Below, piece after piece: positions 25,221 through 39,300 of a stretch of DNA of 64,000 bases (position 1 is its first letter; each line of letters starts with the position of its first letter). Under the pieces are notes generated by a model that saw only the letters and a program-made list of their open reading frames with translations, had not been told where the DNA came from and searched no databases. The stretch comes from Sphagnum compactum. Lineage: Eukaryota; Bryophyta; Sphagnopsida; Sphagnales. The stretch is taken from the NCBI GenBank assembly GCA_965153455.1, contig OZ234500.1, positions 3,286,001 through 3,350,000 of the forward strand. The letters run 5' to 3'. A program made the position numbers and the translations under genes.

Positions 25221-28200
25221 GATGACGGAACGAATGAATGATGACTTATGGGGTTTTTTTAGTCACTGCCCAAATGACACGATAAGGACAAAAGGGTTTT
25301 TCTTTTGGCCCCCAATTTCGTCCTCCTCCTTTTTTTGATCCGTCCTTTTCTCAAAACCTGTCAGCTTTTGCTTTGTGCACTTATCCATTGCCTTGGGTGT
25401 GAATCAGCACCTTCACTGATTTTTACCATGGTCAAAAAAAAAAAGCAGGTTCGATTTTATTGTTTTGGGGCTTGCAAAGTTGCAACCAATGTTTGTTCTT
25501 TTTTTGGCGAAGATTTGCAAAATTTGTTACCTCAGAAATTTCTTAAAGGAATATTTCCTTGCAAATTTCCTTTTTTCTTAAATTCCAAATTTATTAGAAA
25601 AAAATTGAGAAAATTTCGTCACGTTTCACACACAGTTTTTTTTTTGTTTTGAGGCAGGTTTTTCTTTTTAAAAAACAAATGTGTTGCCAATTAATGCAAA
25701 ATATTTCTTGGGATGCTTGCTAATATAGCTACTAATCAGAAAACTGGAGGGAAAAAAAAAAAGAAAAAGGAAATAAACCCACTGGAACTTGCTACTTGCT
25801 TCAGTTAACCAATGTGGGTTATCCCACTGCTTCAGTACAACTCCACACTTGTTGGTTAATGTCATCAGTGTGGAGCACAATGCAAACCCTATGATTAACT
25901 TAAGCATTTAAAAGATAGAATCACCTAACATTCTTCAACATACAAGGACGAAATTGAATTAAATATAAAACAAAAACCACTATGACTCAATTTTGAACCA
26001 CAATTATTTAGTTAATTATTTTGGGCTAGGCATAATTGAATTTCAATTACATGGAATTGATTTTTAAAAAACAGGTTCAATATAATTTAATGATTCATCC
26101 ATAGAAGGGTGATAATTCTAAAAGATTAATATGTGACATAATAGTATTGGCTTGAAGTTGATGATTGTTTTATTTAGTAGATGTAGATAAATGGGGTTGA
26201 TAATTCATCTATTTCTTTTTTTCAAGTACATGGCCTATGCTGTTGGCCCAAGTGTTACCACGTCCTCAACTGATTTTTCCTTCCAAAACCTGGTTTTTGG
26301 AATTTATTTGAATTTTCAGCAGCAGAAATCACTTAAAAATCAATATCTCCCACATTCTGAATCCAAATCTTACCAAATAAATTCCATTAAATCCTGCTCA
26401 TCAAGATCTTTCCAACAACATCAAAGGCACATTCCAATTCCTCCAAAATTTTCATCTATGATTTGATTTAATTTTCGATGAAGAAATCATTCCATATTCA
26501 AAAACTTTTGCATTGCAAGTCCAAACGTCATGGAACCAAGCCAATGCACCCCTCCTCGTTGAGTGCTTTCCAAAGACACCAAGAACACGATCTGAAGCAT
26601 CCCAGTTCAGTGGATCTCATAAGTACAAACAAAACAAAACAAAACAAACAAACGACCTTCCTTCATAGATAGATAGGGGGTTATGGGTGAAACTTTGAGC
26701 TCAATCACCTTCCCATGTTTTTCATATTATTAATTGCTTATCAAGCTTTGTATTGTGACTTTGGGTGTAATAAACTTATGATACAATAAACTTGTATGTT
26801 ATTGTGATTGTGAAACATGCACAAGGGAAAACTTATGCAACTTTGTTGAGCAAGCCCCATTAAGGGAGATATGTAGGTGTGTGTGATAAAGCTCCCTCTT
26901 TGAGTGAAGCCCATGTGGAGATTGAACTTTAGGTGCACGGATGATCCTTGCCCCAAAAGACATGTATATTTTTATATTTTTGATGGCATGTGTATTTTAA
27001 GAATGGTTCATGTGTTGTGCATGAAACTTTAATTTGATAAACCTACCTACGTGCTAGTAAAAAATTAATTGAAAATTAGCCCTCATAGGTCTCAAATCCC
27101 AACCCTCCCAAGGTTAGAAAAACATAACATGAGCTTATTTGATTCCAAAGAGCATTGGATCAAAGTAATGAGGCTATAAAAGTAGGCTTTAGAAGATTCC
27201 AAGATTGGACTTCTTCTCAAGAGTCTCAATTGCAGCCAATTAAACACATGTGACTAGTGAAATAAAAGTGACTTCATACAGTAACAAACCTGATGATTAA
27301 CACGTGAGGCGCTAAACACCCCCTAAAGAGCTCTGTCTGGCACTGGTTTCGCTTGTCTTTTTGCACACCTATTTCGGCATTGTACAGTTCTGCAAGAAAC
27401 CATGCAACCCAGTTTTCAATGTACTTCAGTTCTTCGAAAAAATGAACAACATTCTGCTGTTCTTCATTGCCAATGTTTCCATGGATCTTACATTCATAAT
27501 CGTGCTAGTAGATCCAATTGACCATGGATCTTACATCATAATTCAACCACTGGGTAATGCCCCCCATCCGGGGACTTTACCATACACAGAAAACATTTTT
27601 CCTTTCCTAGTTAGCAAAGGTGGCAAACCATACATATTATAAATGAATATGTAGAAGAGGCAGGCACCTGGCACTCTTCTGCTGGCCCAGGGCTAGGCAT
27701 ACCCATAACAATAGGAGGCAAACAACACTTCAAGCTAGGTGAAGGGTCCCATCACCATGAACAAAAACTTAGATTCCATTATGAAAAAAACACATAATCT
27801 TGGTCCACAGGCCCCATCTCTCAGGCCCACTTAACAACTGGCCCTAGCCTAAGGAGTTTGATGGGCTTGGTTTGGGAAGTGGCACTGATGTGTTCCGCTC
27901 CCTCCTCCAGAAGCAGTGGACAAATGCTCTAATTTGTGGACTCGGCCCAGATCAGATGGAATGCACACATAGGTACACAGATCAGATGGAATGCACACAT
28001 ATGTACACAGATCAGATGATATGATGCACGCACTCTTTTGTTGTCTTCTTCTTTGGGGCATGCTGTCTTCCTGTTGCTAGTTCTTCTTCACTCCTGCTCA
28101 CCAAAGTTCATGGCAACTGCGTTGGCTTCAAGGTGGAACAAGAAGCTGATACGGTAACCCAATCAAACTCCTTGTTTGTTTTGTTGCTGCAAGAATGGCC

Positions 28201-29527
28201 TCCTGATGACGATGATCAGATCAGATTCTTTACTCCTGTTTTCACAATGGCAATAAAAATGTGTGATATGCATCAGTTGTCGAACCTGACTCCATTGACT
28301 CCCTTGTTGTTCTCTTTGTTGCTAGCAGCACAACAACCATCAATTTTATTCTTCATTCAGCTTAATTCAATTTTATTGCTGAACTTCTGAAGAAGTTTGT
28401 GCAGGAGTGAATAAATTTTGTATGTAAGACTCTAATTACTCCTTTGTTCAGGCTCCTTAACTACTACTAAGGATTCACAGGTTGGGCTAAGAAGCATCAG
28501 TAGTAACCTGAGCAGTTGTGAAGAAATATCTGTGAACTAGTTTAGTCTGAGTGTGGCCTAGTTATGGTGGACTGTGCATGCACTGGATCCTATATCAAAG
28601 CCAAAGTTCTACAATCTAGTCTGAAAGTGGTGTTGGATTGATGACCTCCCAAGTGCAACTTCTCTTCAAGTCACATAGAGACAGCCCACTTCTGAAAGGA
28701 TTTGCACACATGATGTTGCCAGAGGAGGGGAAGAGACAAGTTCACACAGTCATGCAACTTGCTCAGCAGCAGTGAAAGAGGCAAACCCTTTTTGTCAGGG
28801 ACTAAACTGCCAGTCAGAGTTGGACCATGTGCAGGTTTATGAGTTGCATCCTTACCACGAAGACAAGCGGAAACAAAACAGTAGTCTAGTATTGTGCAGA
28901 CAAATGGAGACTGAACAACCTGTGTCTTGGATTAGATTGTGATGTGCAAAGCACTTTCAAATAAAGGGGAGTTCTACACTCCATGTGAGCTGCATGTGTT
29001 AGCAACCTTGACTGCTTCACTAAATTGGTCTGCAGTGCAACTTTCATACTTTGTTGCACATGCCAGTCTTAACTGCAGAGTGATTGGCTTAGGGTCCTCA
29101 TGGGGTTACAAGATGTGTAAGGCTGGATGTGTGTAGCACTGCAGCTGGGTGTATGCCTGAGCCATAACTACGAATTGGGGAATAAGTGAATGAAATTAAA
29201 AAGACGACTGAGGAATAACTGTGGCTTGAGACCATCACAAGAAACATCCAAAGTAGCATGAAGATTAGTCAAGATTGATGATGATTAGTGTTTGTCCATC
29301 TTCTGAATTATATTTCAGGATGGATATGGTTCTTCATTGGGTTGAGATGTTTTTCACACAGCATTTGTAGTTGATCAGTTACAAAGGACTTGATTGGTTT
29401 TCAAGGTACCAATATCCTAATGAATGAGGAATACCTAAAACTTTGAAATAATTTCAACTTATCCAAGAACACAAATCCAGCTTTGAGACATTTAATATTC
29501 GAGATAACATAACTAGCAAAAGGAGCT
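25221..29527. other. Intergenic spacer between MRS2 and RCC1 genes
   Basis: AT-rich DNA without a recognisable exon, RNA gene or transposon. It holds runs of A and T (for example near 25435 and 25640). The part next to 29528 should include the MRS2 3' untranslated region. Open frames such as 27361-27642 (plus) show no domain. Confidence 0.5.
27949..28027. repeat. 30-base tandem repeat, about 2.6 copies
   Basis: The unit starts AGATCAGATGGAATGCACAC and recurs exactly 30 bases apart at 27949, 27979 and 28009; the third copy is truncated. As 30 is a multiple of three, it leaves a repeated CIPSDLCTYV in one minus-strand frame, which I regard as incidental. Confidence 0.85.
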
Positions 29528-32078
29528 TCACAGTATCCTTCGGATCTTGAGATAAGTTAACACAGCTACAAACAACCCAATGCCCCCAAAAATAATGCCC
29601 ACTGTTGTGAACCAAAACGCCAGCTGCACTCATATTTCACACACACAAAATGGTGAGAAATTCAGGGGAAAAATAGCATCCCCCAATCTTGCCCACGACT
29701 CTCCAGCAGCACTGTGCCTATGACGAATGATACACATGACATGGAAGTTGATGTTCACTCAGGAAACATTAATCATTGAAGAATTGACAAGTCACAATGA
29801 AATCACTGGGCTTGAATGAAACATACCATATGCTCCTCCAAGCATGACTTGAGGTTCATCCCAAAGATACCTGTCACAAAACCCAAATGTCAAGCTCATC
29901 TGCCAGAGTGTTACATAATGCACATTGCAGTCCACAGAGTGAGGAGATCTGAGATATTACCTGCAATAAGAGCCCCAAGTGCTGCAGAGAAGGTGGCAAC
30001 CTGAAGAAGCAACTCTAACCGACCCATCTCCAATCGTCGTGAACTGCACAGCCCATCATTGTCTCTTTCCTTCAATAGCTTGTATTGCCATCCAGAACAG
30101 GAAGGTCTCTTAACATTCTAAAATGGAGGCCCTGGAAGACTAATCTTCCTAGTCTTTAGTTTGTGAAACTTGAAGCCTGTAATAGTGCTCTCAAGTCTAG
30201 TTATAAAACCAAAACCAAAGATTGACTCTTGTGTGGCAACCTGAATATCAATCAGGAGATCAAAAACTGTGTGAGAACTTAGAGATAATAGCACATTGAT
30301 CAACTGGGAGATAAATATCACATTGTCAATTGTAACAGCTAGAGATACTTGGAAAGCTCTTGCATACCTCAAGTTAAGTGCAATTGAATCCTCCATCTCT
30401 CTGGCAGAATTCAACAATTTTTCAGCATAACCATGACATGAATCGCACCTAAACCACATAGTCAAAAAACCTTAGTTAGGGATATGGAGGGACTCAAATC
30501 TCAGCAGATGCTGCTCAGATTTAGTGAACTGGCATATGCTTGCTGCATTTGTGAAGCTTCTGTCACAGAGTGCCTCTTCAGACCAGCTACTAGCAAGATA
30601 AATTTATAATATGTGTCTATAGTCTTCAGAAATAAAAAGATCCCAAGCCACTGGGTACCCAACCACTATGTTCAACAGACAGCAGTAGACTAAAAGGAGT
30701 CTAGAAACACCCCAAGCAGCCCTTGACATGGGTTGCTAAGCGAGTTGAACGATTTGTGAGTTCATGCATACACTTAACACCCAGAGCTTGATCACTGCAA
30801 CATCACCCCAATTAGATGCAAAAGGTCCACTTGCCAGTGAAAAAGTTATCTTGATAGCCTTTCCAGGAACTCTAGGACCCAATGTAGAGAGACCTATTCC
30901 AACACTACTTCCAGTTGTGTGGTACTTCAAGAGACATGTGAACTTCCCTTGTGGTTGGGAAAATTGAAGTGCTAGAAGAGTCAACAGGGTAAGTGGTTAA
31001 GTACCTCTGCAAGTAACACTCAAGCAGCATCTCCATTTCCTGTTCCTCATCTGCTCAGAAGAAGAAGAAGAAGCCTATGAGAAGTGACATATGAGAAAAA
31101 AAATCTGAAAGAAATGTTCAGGCAACTTTGCAACATGGGTTTATCAGTTTAGAACAGATTTGGTGGCAGAAGAAGACTATAGAGCAAGTATGGAGAATAT
31201 GTCCTTCTGTATCATTCAGCACAAGGATCACCTTTTACCATTCTCCATGTTGCATGAATCCTCAGATTGAACTGTTTCTTTCTCTTGGGTGTATATTATT
31301 CTGTCATGTACCTTCAGCAATTTTCTTCTCTGAAGGTAGTGAACATTCAATGGAACCATCTCCCCTTCGTATATTGCAAACCCGCCCCATAATGGTCATT
31401 TGTCGAATATCCTGGGGGTTTTCTAGCAATTCCAGAAGAATTTGACGTAAAGCTCCAGCTTTTGCACTTAGTTCCACCTACAAATCAATCATCTTACATC
31501 AGACCTGATTGAAGAGTGCAATCTTTAAGGCTCTCCATTTAGGAGCATAAATCATTTGACAATTCCATGCATCGGACTAATTTTCTGCACTCCTCATGGC
31601 TTGTGATGAAAAGTTTTGTTTTTCAGTGACAACAAGGATTGGTTATATCTATGTGTACCAAAGATTGCTTGCAAAGGCGGAGCTCTTCCAACACATCTAC
31701 TGTATAGCGGTTTGGCAACACTTTCAGTAATGACAGCACCTGGCAAAGCAACGAATGCACACAGCAACATTGCTCATGTTATACACTTGCATACAGGGAA
31801 GACTATATACCCTACTACAACTAACAAACCTCCAATTGATCACTCCACAACTGGGTTGCACATGCCAAAATTCAATTGCTTGATTCTAATGTGATTATCA
31901 CAATCCAGAAACCTACAGACACAAAGAGTTCTCATTCAATCCAAATAAGCAATGGGAAAGAAAATAACACAAGAAAATAACTCTGCTAGTCTACTGTGCA
32001 GTGGAGGTTTTGGAGGGACCAGTCCCACAACAATGAGGCAAATCCAGTTCCCTAGATACGTTGAGACATATATTGCAG

Positions 32079-32119
<41 letters not shown>

Positions 32120-35100
32120 AATCATGTTAGCACAGTCAAGCTTACTCGCGGTTCAACATCCTTAAGCAGTTGCTCCAGCCTTTGTGTCCTTGATATCAGT
32201 GCAGCCTCCACAACCTAATTTCTCTCTCAACAAAAATTCATCAAACCCATAAGAGGCGGCTCAAATAAGAAATTGAACTGGAGCTAGAAATGAGCAGAAA
32301 CTCTCCATTGAAATTGCAACATGATTGTGAATTATCACTGAAGCTAGATGTAAAGGTTTAAGAGAGAGGAAATTGCGTAGCATGAGCTCAAATCCAATGG
32401 CTCTCATTGCAAATATCTCTATAAGTGAATGTGTGAAAGGCTTCAAGCAAAGACTACCTCCAATTCAAAAGGCATTATAGGGCCAGGGCCATTGGTAGCA
32501 ACACGAAGGCGTGGAAGTAGTGCATTCATGAAACCTTGCGCTCCTAGACTGGATGGAATCACACCAAACCATATCACCTTGACTATTATAAGCAGACAAT
32601 CACCTATTTGTAGGACAATGTGGACACCAAGCAAAACAAGAGTCCTTGCAGAAGGGTCAGTGGGATCATAAGGTCTCTCTCTCCTTGGCAATTAAGAATC
32701 AGAACTCCATATCTGTAGTACACTGAAAATGGTCCATTTGAATAAAATAGCAACATCCAAAAGAAATGATAACAGCTTCAATAAAAACTTTACCTGTTAT
32801 AGTCAAACACAAGGACACTAAGAGGTGTTGCTATTGCTCGCAGGGATCCAAAATTGAGAAGAATTGCTTGATCCCGAACCTGTCACCTCCCCCAATCATG
32901 GATAACCTATTATTCACTTGATTCATGACATCATCTGGATCAAGCTCAGGTTAGCCATTCATATTTGACGAATCACCACATCAATGACGTTGCAAGCAAA
33001 AAGACCACAAAAGCACTTTGAAGGTAACCCATTATGTCAGTTCTTGCCAAACAGACATGACAAGATTGACTGCAGCCAGAACCTTCCAAGTGGATCTCTT
33101 ACACAGTATTAGAAAGTCCACCCTTAACATGAACAGCAGTGACTAGCAGTCAAACAAAAGGATTATGACAATTAGCAAAAATAGGGACGGACGACTGAAA
33201 ATCTGAAAGAGAATAGTATATGGATGAGACCAGAGAGAAAAGCTTTACTAACCAATAAAGCTGGTGCTGAATTCGTGACCCATAATGCTGGATCAACACT
33301 CCGAATATCACGTAAACGCAGGCCAGCTGCACGCATGATCAGAGGCAGGCAAGTCACACAGTGAGCAATGAAAAATGCAAATGAGAGAATTGACTCCATT
33401 AGGCAGTTCTTCACCTCTGATGATGATGAAAAGGCCAATGACATGTTTTACCAACAGTCAAACATCATTCATTTTTTGCCTCTCTAGCTAGCTCTGTAAC
33501 AATTGACAAACAAATGTCAGCTGGTTCCAATAACAGACTGTTGAGAAAGAGTATGTACCACTGCTCCTCAATAACTGTCGCCTGCTCACCTCGATCTTTG
33601 CAACATCTCCATCTGGATAAACCTCAAGAACCTATGCCAACACAGGGCAAGAACATGAATTGTCATTGATGCAACAAAGATAGCAGTTCAAACGCAGGCA
33701 GATTATTTACACATAAAATGTGGTATGTAATTTACACAATTGTCTACAGTCCCCCCTGATGTTGACTGAGCTTCAAACTCTAATTCTGCCTAAACATGCC
33801 ATGGGAGTTTCTATTCTTGTCCACTCAAAGTCCCTTTGAATTTTTTTCAGAAGTGTTTTCTTCTCAAGGAAGCTCAAGGTCCATAAAAATCAACTTCAAG
33901 CACTGTTGCAAAATCGATGGTATCAAAAATGTAAAATGGCTGAGAGAACACTAATACTGCAAAAGAAATCGCATGGAAGTGTGTAAAAAGGAGTGATTTC
34001 ACAAGGTTGCAATTGGCCTCCTTTGTCTTTGAGGATGTCTAGGGTTTAGGATATCCTCATCAGCTGCACATGCAATTGTCTAAAGTCCCTCTTGATAGGT
34101 ACTTACTGAGCTTCAAACCCTAATTCTGTCTGAACATGCCATGGGAGTTTCTATTCTTGACAACTCAATATGTCCATTTGATTTTTTTTGGGGAAGGGCT
34201 TCTTCTTCAAGTGCTGTTGCAAAATTGATCGTAGCAAAAATGTAAAATGGCTGAGAGAACACTAATACTGCAAAAGAGATCACATAGAAGTGTGTAAAAA
34301 GGATTGATTCCACAAGGTTGCAATTGGCCTCCTTTGTCTTTGAGGATTTCTAGGGTTTAGGATATCCTCATCCGCTGCATACACAATTGTCTACCGTCTC
34401 CCATGAGACCGACTGAGCTTCAAACCCTAATTCTCCCTGAACATGCCACGGGAGTTTCTATTCCTGTCAACTCAAGGATTGGCTCTCTGAGGTTTGTTTT
34501 TCCAAGGTGAAAAAGAGAAATACCACCGAGCGCATGAGAGACTAAGAGAGAAGCGCGCAGATACAACAGCTTAAGATTCGCGCACCTGGTAGACAGGTCC
34601 CTTCCCTCCGGTCGCAATAGAATCTGCAGCGGACCCAAAAGAGGAAGAAGAGGTGGAAGAAACATTGCCAGAGAGATCACTAAGTATAGTCCCCTCACTC
34701 TCTTCCTCACACCGCAGTACTGGCCCATTGCCATTCACACCGCCTTCATCATCTTCTGGGTATGTGTCGCTCCCGCTCCCATTCCAGCTGGAATCTGCAG
34801 ATTCTTCCTCCTCCTCATAGAACAGGGCAGACTTCTCCGACGAGTTGGAATCTGTACGCGAAAGAGACGACGGAGCTGCAGCTGGTGCTTCTTCAGAGAA
34901 TTTGTCATGCGCTTGAGCAACAACAAAGGAAAATTTCGACGAATTGGTAGAGGATCCAACCGAATTCCCCCAGCTACCACCAAAGCCCCAACAAAGCTCT
35001 TGATCATTATCATAAGACCAAGACAAAAAAGAGCTCATGGGTCCTGCTCCGGCGTCATGATCAAAGGGACCACCACCTGCTTTCCATGACTTCCGTCTGC

Positions 35101-35305
35101 CATCTTCTCTTCTGGAAACGTTGAACACACGACAACAACTCTTCTGTCTAGTACAAGAAGTATTCTTCTTATTCCCCCTCCGCCTGGAAGACACAAAGGT
35201 CAACACCTGAGCTTCCAATTGCGTAATTACCGCCAGATGAGGTGCTTCCGGTGGTCGCAATCCAACTCCTGGCCTGCTGCTGCTGCACATGCGCGCAAAC
35301 CCCAT
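29528..35305 (-). CDS. MRS2-11: MRS2/CorA-type magnesium channel, chloroplast (MRS2-11-like), 13 exons
   Basis: This forms a pentameric Mg2+ channel, expected in the chloroplast envelope. Exons joined in phase: 35305-34586, 33631-33559, 33326-33253, 32879-32794, 32548-32458, 32214-32146, 31739-31659, 31477-31312, 31050-31005, 30448-30368, 30043-29961, 29870-29827 and 29623-29528, about 569 residues. Exon 1 encodes a long Ser/Arg-rich, then acidic N-terminus suited to a transit peptide plus linker. The conserved core starts at residue 241 (VLEVYPDGDVAKIE; SVDPALWVTNSAPALL; a coiled region with MEDSIALNLSSRRLEMGRLE). The first membrane helix at about 507-526 ends in the signature GIFGMN (GMN at 527-529); the second is at about 541-562, with a short basic tail LKIRRIL. 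The usual family length is about 450-460, so the N-terminus is long. I chose MGFARM at 35305 because it opens a transit-like sequence; the frame is open further up, with another ATG at 35470. The short loop between the helices (KSCLEEHM) is acidic, as expected. Confidence 0.93.
32084..32115. repeat. GA dinucleotide microsatellite in MRS2 intron 6
   Basis: An uninterrupted GA run within the intron between exons 6 and 7 of the MRS2 gene. Confidence 0.95.
33737..34480. repeat. Tandem duplication in MRS2 intron 1, about 2.3 copies
   Basis: Copy 1 spans about 33737-34072, copy 2 about 34073-34383, and a partial third about 34384-34480. Shared landmarks in each are ATTGTCTAC/A, ACTGAGCTTCAAAC, ACATGCCATGGGAGTTTCTA and, in the first two, AAATGTAAAATGGCTGAGAG and CTAGGGTTTAGGATATCCTC. 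Copy 2 lacks about 30 bases relative to copy 1. The whole array lies inside intron 1 and does not touch an exon. Confidence 0.85.
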
Positions 35306-35804
35306 GATCGCTACTGCTGCGACTACTGCGGATTCCGCTCTCCTTTGCCAAGCTCCGAAAACGTCAGCACTAACGCACAGAACTCCCCTTACAAAGCACC
35401 ACAACGCGTATGCGACTACCAGTGCAGGGCGGTTCTTAGAATGCTTGGACATATACCCACCGGATATCATCCGGATGCATTCGTGGAATGCTGGGAATAT
35501 ACCCTCCGGTTCTAAAATGTTATCAAACAGCCCGGTTTTGGGTACGTAATCGAGGTCCTCGGAAATCAAAGAAGTGTAAAAGAACCGCCGGTTCCTCCCC
35601 GTGGATTCTTCAATGTTTTTGAAATAGTCTGTAAGATTTTACGCTCTGTAGCCTAACCTCCAAATAACACTAAGAAAATTCTTGGAGGTTTCTATGAAAA
35701 AGAAAGCAATTGTGAGTTTTCAGAAGGCATTGGGATTTTTAGAACAAACTCTGGCTGTTCACCATTTTATTTTTTAAAATTTTTTAAAAAAAATTTTATT
35801 TTAT
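35306..35804. promoter_or_regulatory. 5' flank and possible leader of MRS2 gene
   Basis: The MRS2 frame stays open upstream of the chosen start to about 35569, so part of this may be coding if translation begins at the ATG at 35470. Beyond it lies an AT-rich stretch leading to a repeat copy. No core promoter motif could be fixed. Confidence 0.4.
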
Positions 35805-35930
35805 TTTTTTGATGTAGCCACAATCATCCTCAAGAGGAATTAGCCACATTTGGCTGCAGGTGAGATAGGAAAGTTTTTTAATTTTAAAAAAAATTGTTAT
35901 ATTTTGGCAACCTGCTGGAACCTTTATTGT
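35805..35930 (-). repeat. Dispersed palindromic repeat, partial copy 7
   Basis: It shows TTTGATGTAGCCACAATCAT, AGAGGAATTAGCCACATTTG and GGCTGCAG, then TATATTTTGGCAACCTGCTGGAA-related sequence in two pieces. It sits about 0.5 kb upstream of the MRS2 start. Confidence 0.65.
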
Positions 35931-36399
35931 CTAAATATGGCAAAAATTCAGACATTTTTCCTTGCTGACTTTGGTGCATTTTGTATCCTTTGTATGAGTC
36001 ACACTCAATTTTTTTACTCCCCACAAAAAATCCAAACCTGAGAAAAAAAAAAACACAAAAAAAACTGGTGTTCACACCTGGAAACACCTTATGATGAAGA
36101 GTTACAAACAGAAAATTGAAACAAAAAAAAAGCCATGCATATTTACATATATGTAATATGTATAAAATCAATATAATTCAAATTTGGGATCTCTAAGAAT
36201 TATTTTTTTGGTGTGGGATACAAGAGGGCTTTTTTGATCCAATAGAGATAATTTAGAACAATAGGACGGACAAATCACATATGTTCTTGGCCCCAAAAAA
36301 GGGTTTTCTTCTCCCTTTTAGCACACTATTTTGAAATTCAATATTTGTTTGATGTAACATGAGATATGGCAAACAATTTCAATATGAAATATCTAGGGT

Positions 36400-39300
36400 T
36401 CATTCATGTATCTACTGATTACCTTATACAACAATAATAACATTTGGCCAATAACTATTAGATGAATGAGCTTCCCCACTAAATGCCTCTAGTTGGTATG
36501 ATCAACATTGTCTATCTCCATGTCATTTGAAAGTCATTAACCTTTAACTATAGGAATGCGATAAAAACTTACAATTGGACATCCCAAATTGCTATTAATG
36601 AGTTGAGTGAATATGGGTTTTTAACATTTGAGGACTCGATTAGAATACTATATTGAGTGAGTAGGATGCCTATGTTTTCTAGATACACAAGTTAAACCAA
36701 ATTATTGTTTAACTCTATCAAGATTAGTGATTTCAAATCTTTGCATTAGTTGTTTTTTTATGGGAGTAATCTTTAGTGAATGGTTTTCAACGATAAGAAG
36801 ATCATCAACATAAAGTATAAGATACTACGTTTACCATTTTTTTTCATGTAATAAAAGTTGTGATTTTTGTTGTGTTTGTTCAACTTCTTTTCTTGAAAAT
36901 AGGTGTCAATCTTCTCATACCAAGCTCAAGGGGTTCATTGTAGATCGTAAATAGCCTTATTCAATTGACACATTTTTCTTTCCTTTCCTTGCATTTGAAA
37001 TCCTTGCAGTTGAAACATGTACACCTTTTCATTTAGTTCTCCATTCAAGAATGTTGTTTTGACATCCATGTGTGTGCTTTCCCTAGATCTTCATAGGTTG
37101 CTATAACAATAATGGATCAAATTGTACTTCGTTTTATAACAATTGCAAAAGCCTTTTGGAAATTTATGCCTTGTTCAAACCTCCTCACCACTAAACATGC
37201 CTTTAGTATGTATTTTCCCCCTTTTATCCTTGGTTTAATTTTTTAACACTCACTTGGTTGTGATTAGCCTCTTACTTAATGGTAAATCATAAAAGACCAA
37301 GTTTGATTATTGGAAATGGATTCCATTTCTTGTTCCATAACATGCATCAGACCTTCTTGTTATGCACAACTTCTTCAAAGCTTTCGAGTTTCTTAGGAAG
37401 TTCAATAGCTCTTATTATAAAATCATCAAAATGATTGGGTGGAACCTTGATTATGTTGGACCTACATTGTTGTGGTGGTGATTTAACAACTAGTGCAATT
37501 GATCACAAGATTTGCCACAACTTTTGATTGTGTTTTTTGTGTGGACACTAGGAGGCCCACTTGTGACAAATCATGGTTGGGTGTCATCTTCAATGGGTGT
37601 TGAAGGTTTTTTTTTCTCATTGTAACTAAATACACATTTTTTCACATTTTTTCAATTTTTTTGGTGTAACTTCACCAATTCCTAAAATTAAATGATGTTT
37701 CATTGGGTGAAGTGGTTTTTAAAAAAATTGAGTTTTAGGTAATTACTATTTATTTTTGTTATTATGGATCGTAGCACCAAAATCCCTTTGATTTTTCATT
37801 GTAACCCACAAAAATGCAACATGGTTTTTAACCAAATTTTTTTTTCCACAACAAACATGGACAAATACCTTGCATCCAAACAAAAATTATATTGTTTAGG
37901 TTAGATTTCTTTCCCAATAATATTTCCTTTGGTGTGTATTTGCCATTTGTCATTTTGGGTGAGCACTTTGTGAGATAATTTGCAATGTTATAACCACAAA
38001 TACAATTGGACTTGGTTGTCATTTAAAAGTCTTCTCACATTTTTCGAGACTTTTAATTCTTTCACTTTGAAACTACATTTTGTTGTGGGGTTGTTGTCAT
38101 AGTAAATTGCCTTTGTATGCCATGGTTTTCACAAAATTGTGTGGATGACCATGACATGACATTCACCACCACAATCACTCTCGAATGCTTTGATTGTTTG
38201 AATGCAATCTTGTTTTCCTCGATAACCTTGAACACCTTAAAGTTTTATTTTCAAACTCTTTTTACTAAAATCATTAATAAAAGTGAAAAAAATACTTGGG
38301 AACTAGAAAGTGAAGAAATTGAAAGCAATCCACATGTCTAAATGTACTAGTTCTAATACCTTTATTGCCATATTTAAACTAACTTTCAAAAATTAGTCCT
38401 TGTGTTTGTCCACCCATGGATCATCCTTCACATAAATATTTGATTAGTTGTAGCTTTGAAACTCCTTTCACAACTCCATGACTTGTCAAGAAATATAAGA
38501 TATGGAATGAAATTATCTATTTTTTTGTGCCAAAAATGTACATATATAAAAGACTCAAGAAAATTTGTTTCAACTATTGTTTTATATGCTTGTAGTTTAT
38601 ATAAACCATAAATCATGTATCTTTTTTCCCTATAGCTACTATCTAATTTGAATTTTGGATGATGAAGTTTTTTGGTTACATAACGAAAAAAAAACATTAA
38701 AAACAAAGTTTTAATCAAGTTTCTTTTATATATTTAAAAAGGAAAATTTTGGTGAAATGTAGCATGTACAAAACAACAATTACATTATTTATTTATCTTC
38801 CTGGAAATTCAAATCAAACACAATTGTCTTTTTCTCAACATATTGGTTATGCCTTCTACCTGACCTCATGTTTGAAATACCTATTTCCTTCTAGATCTTG
38901 GCTAATGTAGTGTTATTGTTTGTTACATGATAAAAGGCACTTGAGTCAAAATACCACATGTTTTCTTTCTTTTTTATATATTTAGAACCATTAATGAAAC
39001 ATCAAACAACTAAGTCAACTTGTTAGGTTGCTCATCTTCAATTTCCACACATTTGTAAGTATTTTTGTGAAAAAACAAGGTTTCGTTGTTAGTCTTCTTG
39101 CTAAATACTTGAATTCCCTTCAGTATTCTTCTTGGAAAAAAATCCTACCAAATTGTCAAATTTGTGGGAAGATCATCTTGGCCTTCAATACTTTAAACAA
39201 AGTTTTCATAGGACTATGGCAAGACATTTACGATCATCAAAGTCATTTCAAACTTTGGGACCACTTCTCCTATGCTTGCCATTTAAACTCAAATGTCTTG

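Noticed and set aside
27849-28061. Minus-strand frame with repeated CIPSDLCTYV
   Set aside because: The repetition comes from the 30-base DNA tandem repeat, and there is no domain or splice context.
34735-35549. Alternative frames on both strands over MRS2 exon 1
   Set aside because: The spliced frame that continues into a conserved MRS2 core is the real one; the others are shadows.
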